This document shows, in pieces, positions 7,348 through 14,085 of a DNA stretch of 22,348 bases. The DNA lies in assembly GCA_051269965.1 (NCBI GenBank), contig JBNMFK010000016.1, positions 1-22,348 of the forward strand. Direction: 5' to 3'. The translations under genes were made by a program, and so were the position numbers. This stretch comes from Arcticibacterium sp051269965 (GTDB lineage: Bacteria; Bacteroidota; Bacteroidia; Cytophagales; Spirosomataceae). How positions within the stretch are numbered: position 1 is the stretch's first letter; each line of letters opens with the position of its first letter. Below the pieces are notes generated by a model that saw only the letters and a list, made by a program, of their open reading frames with translations, did not search any database and was not told the origin of the DNA.

Positions 7348-7999
7348 AATACAAGTTAAAGTTTGTTGTATTTCATCTGTCCCAGAAGCCTTACTAGCTA
7401 TTGAGAAAGGAGCTAATTTCCTTGGTCTGATTGCTGAAATGCCTAGTGGACCCGGCGTTATTTCAAACAAAACAATTAAAGAAATTATTGAGACCGTCAG
7501 AGGAAAAGTAGAAACGGTTCTCTTGAGCTCCAGAACATCTGTAAGGGGTATTATAGAGCAATATAAAACGGTCAACACTTCTTGTATTCAAATAGTAGAT
7601 ACCTTGTCAAATGGCACTCATGGAGAACTTAAGTCAGCATTACCCGGTGTTAAAATCATACAAGTTCTTCATGTTTTAGGTGAATCAACCCTTCAAGAGG
7701 CTAAAGATTTAGGGACTTCGGTAGATTATATTTTACTAGACTCCGGAAACCCAAGTGCCAAGACTAAAATACTCGGAGGAACAGGCAAAATCCACGATTG
7801 GAGCATAAGCTCAAAAATTGTAAAGCTGGCCAAAGTCCCTATATTTCTAGCAGGCGGTATTTCTGCAAAAAATGCCGCTTTCGCGGTAGAAGCGGTAAAG
7901 CCTTTTGGTTTGGATGTATGTAGCGGACTAAGAACAGACGAGAACCTTGATTCAAAAAAAATAGACGACTTTTTTGAGCTCTTGAAAAGATATTTTTAA
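7340..7999 (+). CDS. Phosphoribosylanthranilate isomerase paralogue (TrpF-like TIM barrel)
   Basis: A 219-residue (beta/alpha)8 protein of the TrpF superfamily. The two catalytic positions are present: the Cys of strand 1 (VKVCCIS, Cys9; canonical KICGIT) and the Asp of strand 5 (VDYILLDS, Asp134). LGGTGKIHDWS (145-155) and FLAGGIS (169-175) form the phosphate-binding end. The loop after strand 2, canonically SPR with a ligand-binding Arg, is instead MPSGPGVIS (34-42). There are no trp genes around it, so a diverged paralogue with another phosphosugar substrate is as likely as true TrpF. The start is uncertain: TTG 7340 sits at the recR stop and gives a family-like N-terminus, while ATG 7304 would add 12 residues inside recR. 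Confidence 0.8.
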   Translation: MGKIQVKVCCISSVPEALLAIEKGANFLGLIAEMPSGPGVISNKTIKEIIETVRGKVETVLLSSRTSVRGIIEQYKTVNTSCIQIVDTLSNGTHGELKSALPGVKIIQVLHVLGESTLQEAKDLGTSVDYILLDSGNPSAKTKILGGTGKIHDWSISSKIVKLAKVPIFLAGGISAKNAAFAVEAVKPFGLDVCSGLRTDENLDSKKIDDFFELLKRYF

Positions 8000-8046
8000 T
8001 AAGATAATTCAACCCTCAAAAATTCTCATAAGCCTTTTTTAAGCTG

Positions 8047-8054
8047 TATTTTTG
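8047..8054 (+). promoter_or_regulatory. Predicted -7 element of the 2OG oxygenase gene
   Basis: TATTTTTG is an exact TAnnTTTG match ending 20 bases before the ATG at 8075, in the 75-bp gap after the isomerase-like gene. It suggests that the oxygenase-lipoprotein pair has its own promoter. The -33 box is weak. Confidence 0.55.
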
Positions 8055-8074
8055 ACTAATGAATTTTAATCATT

Positions 8075-9034
8075 ATGGCAGATCAAGTACTATTAGAAAA
8101 TATTCCATCTGTAGACCTCGCAGAGTTTCTTTCTGACAATGCTACACTTAAATCAAAGTTTGTAGCCGAATTAGGTGCTGCCCTCACAAATATTGGTTTT
8201 GTAGCACTAAAAAACCATGGCTTATCAGAAGACTTAAGAGACGAATTATACAGTTCCGTTAGAGCGTTCTTTTCCCAAGATGATGCCATAAAACAGGCTT
8301 ATGAATTTCCTGAATTAGCCGGGCAAAGAGGATATATTGGGAAAAATAAAGAAACCGCAAAAGGCTTTAAAAAGGCAGACCTCAAAGAGTTTTTTCATGT
8401 TGGCCAGCTCAATAAAAGAGAGGGGATGCCAGATAATATTTTCCCAAAAGAAATTCCGGCATTTGAGAAAAAGACTATTGAGACTTTCAAGATTTTTGAG
8501 TCTACTGGTAGAACGCTTCTCAAGGCGATAGCACTTTACCTAGAGCTCCCTAAAGAATATTTCGAAGCCAAAGTATATCAAGGAGATAGTATTTTAAGAG
8601 CTTTGCATTATTTCCCAATAGAAAATCCAGAGCTTTTAGAAGAAGGGGCCGTTAGGGCAGCTGCCCACGGTGATATAAATCTAATAACTCTTCTCATGGG
8701 AGCATCAGCAGATGGTCTTCAGGTTTTAAGAACAGATGGTGAATGGATTTCTGTCACCGCTCTTCCAGACCAGATAGTTATTAATGTAGGAGATATGCTA
8801 GACAGACTTACAAATCACAAATTAAAATCTACTATTCATCGCGTGGTAAATCCGCCTGTTGAGAAAATGAAGACTTCACGTTTTTCAATCCCTTTCTTTA
8901 TGCATCCTAGAGCAGAAATGGATTTAACTTCGTTAGAAAGTTGTATTGATATTGATAACCCAAAGGTCTATGTAGATATGACTGCAGGAGAATTTTTAGA
9001 CGAACGATTAAAAGAATTAGGACTTAAAAAATAA
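8075..9034 (+). CDS. 2-oxoglutarate/Fe(II)-dependent oxygenase, isopenicillin N synthase-like
   Basis: A 319-residue non-haem iron oxygenase of the isopenicillin N synthase / DIOX superfamily. An N-terminal DIOX_N region (about 8-115; GFVALKNHGL at 41-50) precedes the jelly-roll catalytic domain. The iron triad is His198 and Asp200 in AAAHGDINLITLL and His255 in STIHRVVNP. The 2-oxoglutarate carboxylate pair is Arg269 and Ser271 in SRFSIPFFMHP. All catalytic positions are intact, so it should be active; the substrate is unknown. There is no signal peptide, so it is cytosolic. Only 11 bp separate it from the next lipoprotein gene, so the two are probably co-transcribed. Confidence 0.92.
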   Translation: MADQVLLENIPSVDLAEFLSDNATLKSKFVAELGAALTNIGFVALKNHGLSEDLRDELYSSVRAFFSQDDAIKQAYEFPELAGQRGYIGKNKETAKGFKKADLKEFFHVGQLNKREGMPDNIFPKEIPAFEKKTIETFKIFESTGRTLLKAIALYLELPKEYFEAKVYQGDSILRALHYFPIENPELLEEGAVRAAAHGDINLITLLMGASADGLQVLRTDGEWISVTALPDQIVINVGDMLDRLTNHKLKSTIHRVVNPPVEKMKTSRFSIPFFMHPRAEMDLTSLESCIDIDNPKVYVDMTAGEFLDERLKELGLKK

Positions 9035-9045
9035 CTGATAAACAA

Positions 9046-9603
9046 ATGAAAAAAGTAGTATTAGGCCTTCTAGTAGCAATCATTTTTACAGCATGTAGTA
9101 GCTCTTCCACCTCGGAATCAGAGGAAACGATTGATGTCAGCGAAGCATCGGCACATAATTTTGACATAACTAAGACGTCATTGACTTGGACAGCATATAA
9201 AACTCCTGAAAAGATTGGTGTTCCTGCAACCTTTGATGAAATAACGCTTTCAGGAAATAGCTTTATTATAAACACTAAATCTGTGAACTCAAACAATGAG
9301 ATACGAGATGGAAAATTGGTTAAATATTTTTTTAACAATCTAAGCGATTCCCTTATTACAGGGTCTTACGGAAATGTAACAGACGGTGTAATGCCTGTTA
9401 CTTTGAAAATGAATGGTATTGAGAAAATAGTAGATTTCGCTGTTTCTGTGTCAGATACGGCTACGATTTTATCCGGAACTATTGATATTCTTTCAGATTT
9501 TAGTGGGAATGCCGCATTGGAAGGAATAGCGGAAGCTTGTAAACAATTACACTTAAACAAAACTTGGTCTGACGTAAATTTGCAAGTAGTGGAATTGAAA
9601 TAA
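9046..9603 (+). CDS. YceI-like domain lipoprotein
   Basis: A 185-residue predicted lipoprotein. The signal peptide (MKKVVLGLLVAIIFTAC) ends in a lipobox with Cys17, followed by a Ser/Glu-rich linker (CSSSSTSESEETID). The mature part looks like a YceI beta-barrel: the opening FDITKTSLTWTAYKT, the VPATFDEITLSG segment, IRDGKLVKYFFNNL and MPVTLKMNGIEKIVDFAV. YceI proteins carry isoprenoid or amphipathic ligands in a lipocalin-like barrel. The match is diverged, so the assignment is by pattern rather than strong motif identity. Its position 11 bp after the oxygenase suggests a shared transcript. A strong terminator follows. Confidence 0.75.
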   Translation: MKKVVLGLLVAIIFTACSSSSTSESEETIDVSEASAHNFDITKTSLTWTAYKTPEKIGVPATFDEITLSGNSFIINTKSVNSNNEIRDGKLVKYFFNNLSDSLITGSYGNVTDGVMPVTLKMNGIEKIVDFAVSVSDTATILSGTIDILSDFSGNAALEGIAEACKQLHLNKTWSDVNLQVVELK

Positions 9604-9638
9604 GTGATTATCGTTGTTGTACTATTTAGAAATTTAGA

Positions 9639-9667
9639 TAAATCGGCCAAGGCCGATTTATTTTTTT
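9639..9667 (+). terminator. Rho-independent terminator after the YceI-like lipoprotein gene
   Basis: Perfect 10-bp inverted repeat, TAAATCGGCC and GGCCGATTTA, with two central bases AA, followed directly by seven T. It ends the oxygenase-lipoprotein unit 35 bp after the stop codon and insulates the chromate-type transporter gene. Confidence 0.85.
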
Positions 9668-9695
9668 GTTAGATTGAGGCTTAGAAAATCTCTTT

Positions 9696-10880
9696 TTGAA
9701 GAAAACCCGTCAAATAAGGTATTTCATCTTTTTAAAAGATGTGCTAACCATAGCCCTAACAGGATTTGGCGGAGCTAATGTACATCTGACACTGTTTATT
9801 AAATACTTTGTTCTTAAACACAAGTATTTAACAGAAGCTGAACTCATGGAGCTTCAGGCTTTATGTCAAATTTTACCCGGCCCAACCTCTACACAGACAC
9901 TTACCGCTATTGGCTTCAAACTAGGTGGTCCAATATTGGCCTATCTCACGCTTCTCGTTTGGATATTACCCGCATCCACGCTTATGGCCCTAGCTGCCTT
10001 AGGTGTAGCCTTTGTGGATAAAGACTTACTTCTTAAAGTCACCTTCTTTATCAAGCCCATGGGGATTGCCTTTATCTTTTATGCCGCCTATGTGATAGGT
10101 AGAAAAGTCATAGATTCTAAAATGAGTTGGATACTCATGGTGGTGGGGGCTGGTCTAGCATTTATGTACAGATCTCCTTATGTTACCCCTTTGGTTATAC
10201 TATTTGGTGGTTTAGTAAGCTCTTTGAAATTTGAGGAGCAAGAAAAAAGAGATAAGAATCCTATAAAAATAGCTTGGGGAAACTTTATTCTTTGGGCAGG
10301 AATATTCGCCTTAGCTATCGCTGTTGGATCCATTACTAAAAACCTTCCTGTAAGACTCTTTGAAAACTTTTATAGAAATGGAAGTTTTGCCTTTGGTGGT
10401 GGGCATATTGTAAAACCACTTCTTTTTAATGAGTTTGTAGAATTTAAAAACTATCTCACGGCAGATGAATTTCTCTCGGGTATTGCAATTGGTGAACTCA
10501 TACCAGGTCCAACCTTTTCTATTGCGTCTTTTGTAGGTTCTCTTTCCATGAGAGAATGGGGAGTAAGTGGGCAAGTTTTAGGAGCCTGCATAGCGGCTTT
10601 AGGTATTTTCCTGCCTGGCATATTAATGATTTTCTTTGTTGTAAGATTTTGGGATCAGCTAAAGCAATATAGAGCAGTTCGAGCCTCTCTGGAAGGGATA
10701 AATGCAGCAAGTACTGGCCTTACGATTGCAGCAGGAATCTCTCTTTTTGAACCTATGGCGACCTCTACTCTTTCCATATGGACCATTTTTGTGACATTTA
10801 TTTTATTGATTTCCACAAAAATTCGTCCTTATTTTATAATCATTGGAGGTCTAGCATTGGGAATCCTTTTAAATGTTTAA
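9696..10880 (+). CDS. CHR-family (chromate-type) transporter, two-domain form
   Basis: A 394-residue membrane protein with the duplicated CHR architecture of long-chain ChrA proteins, which export chromate. N-half signatures are LTGFGGANVHLTLF (about 20-33) and LCQILPGPTSTQ (56-67). The C-half repeats them as FAFGGGHIVKPLLFNEFV and IAIGELIPGPTFSIASFVG. About 10-12 hydrophobic segments are present. The usual FGGP motif of the first half reads FGGANVH here, so the substrate may differ from chromate and the name is a family name only. Start is TTG at 9696, 28 bp after the terminator; no upstream ATG is available. It converges on the response regulator gene with only 7 bp between stops. Confidence 0.85.
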   Translation: MKKTRQIRYFIFLKDVLTIALTGFGGANVHLTLFIKYFVLKHKYLTEAELMELQALCQILPGPTSTQTLTAIGFKLGGPILAYLTLLVWILPASTLMALAALGVAFVDKDLLLKVTFFIKPMGIAFIFYAAYVIGRKVIDSKMSWILMVVGAGLAFMYRSPYVTPLVILFGGLVSSLKFEEQEKRDKNPIKIAWGNFILWAGIFALAIAVGSITKNLPVRLFENFYRNGSFAFGGGHIVKPLLFNEFVEFKNYLTADEFLSGIAIGELIPGPTFSIASFVGSLSMREWGVSGQVLGACIAALGIFLPGILMIFFVVRFWDQLKQYRAVRASLEGINAASTGLTIAAGISLFEPMATSTLSIWTIFVTFILLISTKIRPYFIIIGGLALGILLNV

Positions 10881-10887
10881 AAGATTT

Positions 10888-11553
10888 TCACAAATCCACT
10901 AAATCATTTTTAACGGCCAATGCCACAAGTTGTGCCGTGTTTTTAACCTTCAACTTTTCCATCATACGCATGCGATGTCCATCAATGGTTCTTGGACTCA
11001 ACATCACTTTATCTGCTATTTCGTATGTGGTAAGACCTTTGCATATCAACTGTAACACTTCAAGTTCCCGCTCAGACAGATCTACTTTATAATTATAAAA
11101 TTTTCCCGCTGTTTTGTATCGTTTGTTCGTGGCCTTTTTAAGCATCACTCGACTTACAAAATCTGTAAAATAAATGCCATCTCCATAAACCTTCCGAATG
11201 GCCAGCTCTACCTCTTCAGGTTCTGTATCTTTAAGTAAATAGCCATTCGCTCCCATTTCTAACAGATGAAGAATATAATGATCTTCATTATGCATGGACA
11301 GGATGATTATTTTAGGGTCTACTCGACCACCCTCCCTTAATTTTTCGGTCAATTCCAGACCATCCATTTCAGGCATTTGAATATCCAAAAGAACAACATC
11401 CACTTCTTGAGTAGCTAGCTTTTCTAGAAATTCTTTTCCATTGCCCGCTTCTAAAACGATTTCTAAATCGTCGTTAAGAGACAGTATTTGAGCCATGCCA
11501 TGCCTGAATAGTAGATGGTCGTCAACAATTGCGATTTTAAGTTTATTGTTCAT
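10888..11553 (-). CDS. NarL/FixJ-family response regulator
   Basis: A 221-residue two-component response regulator. The receiver domain (1-125) shows the acidic pair Asp11-Asp12, phospho-acceptor Asp57 in VVLLDIQMPEMDG, Ser86 and Lys108 (LLKDTEP). The C-terminal LuxR-type helix-turn-helix (about 158-215) shows LSERELEVLQLICKGLT, EIADKVMLSPRTIDGHRMRM and NTAQLVALAV. It should be phosphorylated by the histidine kinase encoded 72 bp upstream, and should then bind DNA. Targets are unknown. The operon with the kinase and the 7-TM protein suggests one signalling unit. Confidence 0.95.
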   Translation of the reverse strand: MNNKLKIAIVDDHLLFRHGMAQILSLNDDLEIVLEAGNGKEFLEKLATQEVDVVLLDIQMPEMDGLELTEKLREGGRVDPKIIILSMHNEDHYILHLLEMGANGYLLKDTEPEEVELAIRKVYGDGIYFTDFVSRVMLKKATNKRYKTAGKFYNYKVDLSERELEVLQLICKGLTTYEIADKVMLSPRTIDGHRMRMMEKLKVKNTAQLVALAVKNDLVDL

Positions 11554-11625
11554 AATGTATCATGTAACGCTACGACTATTTTTTAGGAACTCTATTCTCA
11601 TTATTTGACCTTTCCGAAGTTTAAA

Positions 11626-12408
11626 TTATTTTAAAGGAATTATTATATCAAATTCAGCACCCTTTCCTTCGTTAGAAATAAATTTATAGGTACCATCCAC
11701 CACATCTAGCCTTGAAAAGATATTTCCAAGACCTAGACCTGACCCCTTATTTAAGGAGGCTTTTTCCAAATCAAACCCCTTCCCATCATCTTTGAAGATA
11801 ATATGGATCTCATCTTTAGACTTTAGTATTCCTATGTTTATGTGTATAGAATCTGCATGTTTTAAAGCATTATTAGTTAATTCTTGAATCACCCTATACG
11901 CTGTAAGTTCTAAGTTCGGATCAAAACGTTTTTCTAAATTATCTATGTAAAAGCTAAAACTCACGAGAGCAGCTTCTTCCATCTTTTGGATAAACTCCTC
12001 CACAGCAGCAGCTATACCAAATTTTTCTAATGTCCTTGGGATTAGATCTCGGGAAAGACTTCTTACCTGAGCTATTGCTTCACTAACTAAACTTTTAGAA
12101 TGATCAATTTTATCTTTGACACTTGCATCCACAGATTTAGATAAGACATTAATGCTCAATTTAGTAGCCGAAAGCAAACCACCAATTTCATCATGGAGGT
12201 CATTTGATATTTTTCTCCGCACCATCTCCTGAACTGCTAGTGAATTTATAAGCATTTGTTTTTGATGTAAGATTCTAAGATCTTGTATTTCTTTCTGACT
12301 TTTAAGTTGTTTTCTTTGGTAATAAATCACAAATCCAATGACAGCTAATCCCATAAGTAGAAGGAAAAAGGTACCTATCAGAATAGATTGTAGTGATGTA
12401 AAATTCAT
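11626..12408 (-). CDS. Membrane-anchored histidine kinase (HisKA_3 type) without a sensor domain
   Basis: A 260-residue kinase with one N-terminal membrane helix (about 8-30), a short coiled-coil linker (32-60), a HisKA_3 dimerisation/phosphotransfer domain with His72 in ISNDLHDEIGGLLSATKLS, and an ATPase domain. The ATPase has an N box (QELTNNALKHA, Asn180), G1 (DDGKGF, 207-212) and G2 (GSGLGLGNI, 222-230). There is almost nothing outside the membrane helix, so it lacks a ligand-binding domain of its own. Its start overlaps the preceding 7-TM gene by four bases, which suggests that this protein supplies the input. The response regulator downstream is the likely partner. Confidence 0.93.
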   Translation of the reverse strand: MNFTSLQSILIGTFFLLLMGLAVIGFVIYYQRKQLKSQKEIQDLRILHQKQMLINSLAVQEMVRRKISNDLHDEIGGLLSATKLSINVLSKSVDASVKDKIDHSKSLVSEAIAQVRSLSRDLIPRTLEKFGIAAAVEEFIQKMEEAALVSFSFYIDNLEKRFDPNLELTAYRVIQELTNNALKHADSIHINIGILKSKDEIHIIFKDDGKGFDLEKASLNKGSGLGLGNIFSRLDVVDGTYKFISNEGKGAEFDIIIPLK

Positions 12409-13073
12409 TCGTTCTTAGCCTTTGGTTTCGTATCAAAAAGAAATGCAACACTCATTAAGCCAACAAAAAGAAATTTATAGGTGTGTGTCAAATTATCTAA
12501 CACTGTAAATGTTAGATAATCTACCTCATAATAAGAGGTATATCTGGTAAAATAATAAATAAGTATGGTACCTAAAGAAGATAAAAATAAGCCGGCAAAA
12601 AACCAGAATTTTCCATAAGTAAGTAAATTATCAATTTCCATATTCTCCAATAGTTCAAAGAAGAAAACAAAACTTAGTACTATATAAATGGCACGGACAT
12701 AAGTAAACATAAGGCCTGAAAAGTCAAAAAAATCAAAATTTAAAACAGAAATAAAAACTAAGCCTGTAAGTGCTAAGCACAGTTGCTTTTTAGAAAATCT
12801 TGCAATCATTTTATACAAAACAAAAAAAAGAAATGCCGAACATAAGATTTCTTGCAAATTCGACCATCGCCTATTATTCATGCCATTTATGGCTGTAAGC
12901 CATAGAGGAATATCTGTGAAAAATAATAAGGCCGGATAAAAAAGCAAACACCTGAAATCGTAGTTTAACTTTGCTCTCCTAAAGAAACCAATGTAAAAAG
13001 GAATAAAAACACAGATACTTTCAAATACAGTATAGGGATGTCTTCCTAGAAAACCTTCAAATAAATTGAGCAT
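12405..13073 (-). CDS. Predicted 7-TM membrane protein of a two-component operon, function unknown
   Basis: A 222-residue integral membrane protein that I do not recognise. Roughly seven hydrophobic segments are visible (about 16-30, 42-60, 73-92, 96-114, 117-142, 153-176 and 192-214), with aromatic-rich helices (many Phe and Tyr) and a Lys-rich cytoplasmic-looking tail (DTKPKAKNE). No soluble domain is present. The gene overlaps the histidine kinase by four bases (ATGA) and comes first in the operon, so the two proteins are likely made in balance and may form a receptor complex in which this protein senses the signal. That role is an inference from context. An alternative is an uncharacterised transporter or enzyme. 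A 10-bp inverted repeat spans its leader and start codon. Confidence 0.7.
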   Translation of the reverse strand: MLNLFEGFLGRHPYTVFESICVFIPFYIGFFRRAKLNYDFRCLLFYPALLFFTDIPLWLTAINGMNNRRWSNLQEILCSAFLFFVLYKMIARFSKKQLCLALTGLVFISVLNFDFFDFSGLMFTYVRAIYIVLSFVFFFELLENMEIDNLLTYGKFWFFAGLFLSSLGTILIYYFTRYTSYYEVDYLTFTVLDNLTHTYKFLFVGLMSVAFLFDTKPKAKNE

Positions 13074-13126
13074 TTACATCTTCAAATGACAGAGTATTAG
13101 ACTATTCTTTCCTATAAAGATGTAAA
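13073..13126 (-). promoter_or_regulatory. Inverted repeat in the leader of the 7-TM/kinase/regulator operon
   Basis: The arms TTTACATCTT (13073-13082) and AAGATGTAAA (13117-13126) are perfectly complementary and separated by 34 bp. On the minus strand the second arm runs into the start codon (AAGATGTAAATG). It could be two half-sites for a dimeric regulator, such as the operon's own response regulator, or an mRNA hairpin that hides the start. No exact TAnnTTTG was found here. Confidence 0.35.
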
Positions 13127-13237
13127 AATGAGTTTAAAATTCTATCATCTGCTTCAACTAAAATGAAATCTTACAAAAGACTTTACAACGGTATCTATTC
13201 ATTACATATACTGTATAAATCCATTAGCCATTAATAA

Positions 13238-13582
13238 CTAGCACTTTGGAGGACATGTAGGGCCATTCCCGCCATTTCCTGCTCCATCATCTTTAATCCC
13301 AAAGTTTTCTTTAGGTATTTCATCTCCATTTTCATTTAGAGCGATTAAAACAAGAGTAGGCTCACCATCTACCGAAAGTCCATTGGCAAAGCGTATCCCT
13401 ACAGCCATGGTTCTTCCTATCATTTCCGATAACATTTCCGAACCATAAAATTGAGATCGGATGGGATCTTTGTCACCAGCATCATTTTGAGCCTTAATGT
13501 ATGCTGCCTTTTGGCCATCCGCTGTAGTAGAATTAATGTATTCGCCATCCGTTTTCTTGAATATGTATTTTTTTTCTGCCAT
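13238..13582 (-). CDS. Small protein of unknown function with Gly-rich, Cys-Pro C-terminus
   Basis: A 114-residue protein I cannot assign. The first ~95 residues are hydrophilic with no signal peptide or membrane segment, and look folded (for example TMAVGIRFANGLSVDG, then TLVLIALNENGDEI). The last part switches to a flexible DDGAGNGGNG stretch ending in PTCPPKC; the only two Cys of the protein are in the final five residues. A C-terminal Cys pair behind a Gly linker could be a modification, export or metal-binding tail. The gene lies 164 bp upstream of, and on the same strand as, the 7-TM/kinase/regulator operon. A near -7 match (TAGATTTA) lies about 24 bases before the ATG. The coding call is supported by length, codon pattern and the clean ATG. 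Confidence 0.7.
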   Translation of the reverse strand: MAEKKYIFKKTDGEYINSTTADGQKAAYIKAQNDAGDKDPIRSQFYGSEMLSEMIGRTMAVGIRFANGLSVDGEPTLVLIALNENGDEIPKENFGIKDDGAGNGGNGPTCPPKC

Positions 13583-13827
13583 AGTTTAGTTTGGAAATAT
13601 TTACTATAAATCTAAGTAATAGTAAAGAAGCTTAACTTGAGAATCAAGCCCGAAAAAAACGCTTTACACATATATAACTAATAAACAGCTATTTAAGTCT
13701 AGCATAAAAGAAAACACACTTTATGGATCAAGTAAATCTACGGTCTCTCTACACTATTGGATAGGAAAAAGAAGGCCATTTTCTAAAGGGTATCATATTG
13801 ACATTTACATCAAAAAAGCTACATTCG

Positions 13828-13835
13828 TATCTTTC
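13828..13835 (+). promoter_or_regulatory. Possible -7 element of the PspC-like gene
   Basis: TATCTTTC is a 7-of-8 match to TAnnTTTG. It is preceded at a 20-bp spacing by TTTA (13804-13807), near the TTTG -33 consensus. The ATG at 13863 follows 27 bases later. The rest of 13583-13827 shows no convincing gene or structure. Confidence 0.35.
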
Positions 13836-13862
13836 CTTCTTTAATGAATAAAAACATACGCC

Positions 13863-14084
13863 ATGGAAAAAATGAAATATGAGCTAGAAAACAGACTTTT
13901 TGGAGTTTGTTCCAAGCTAGGTGAGAAACTGAATTTTTCTACTAGCAGTGTTCGCTTATATTTTATCTATGCTTCTTTCTTCACCCTAGGCTCACCCATC
14001 ATTATTTACATTTTTCTTGCGTTCTGGATGGAGGTAAGAAAGCACCTTCGAAGACGTAAAAACCCAAGCTTTTGGGATTTATAA
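13863..14084 (+). CDS. PspC-domain membrane protein
   Basis: A 73-residue protein matching a stand-alone PspC domain: the opening ENRLFGVCSKLGEKLNFSTS (9-28), then VRLYFIYASFF, and one strong membrane segment with GSPIIIYIFLAFWM, followed by a basic tail (RKHLRRRK). PspC proteins in proteobacteria take part in the phage-shock envelope-stress response. In Bacteroidota such short versions occur without other psp genes, and none is seen here, so the role is uncertain. It ends one base before the convergent nuoD stop region. Confidence 0.8.
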   Translation: MEKMKYELENRLFGVCSKLGEKLNFSTSSVRLYFIYASFFTLGSPIIIYIFLAFWMEVRKHLRRRKNPSFWDL

Positions 14085-14085
14085 A

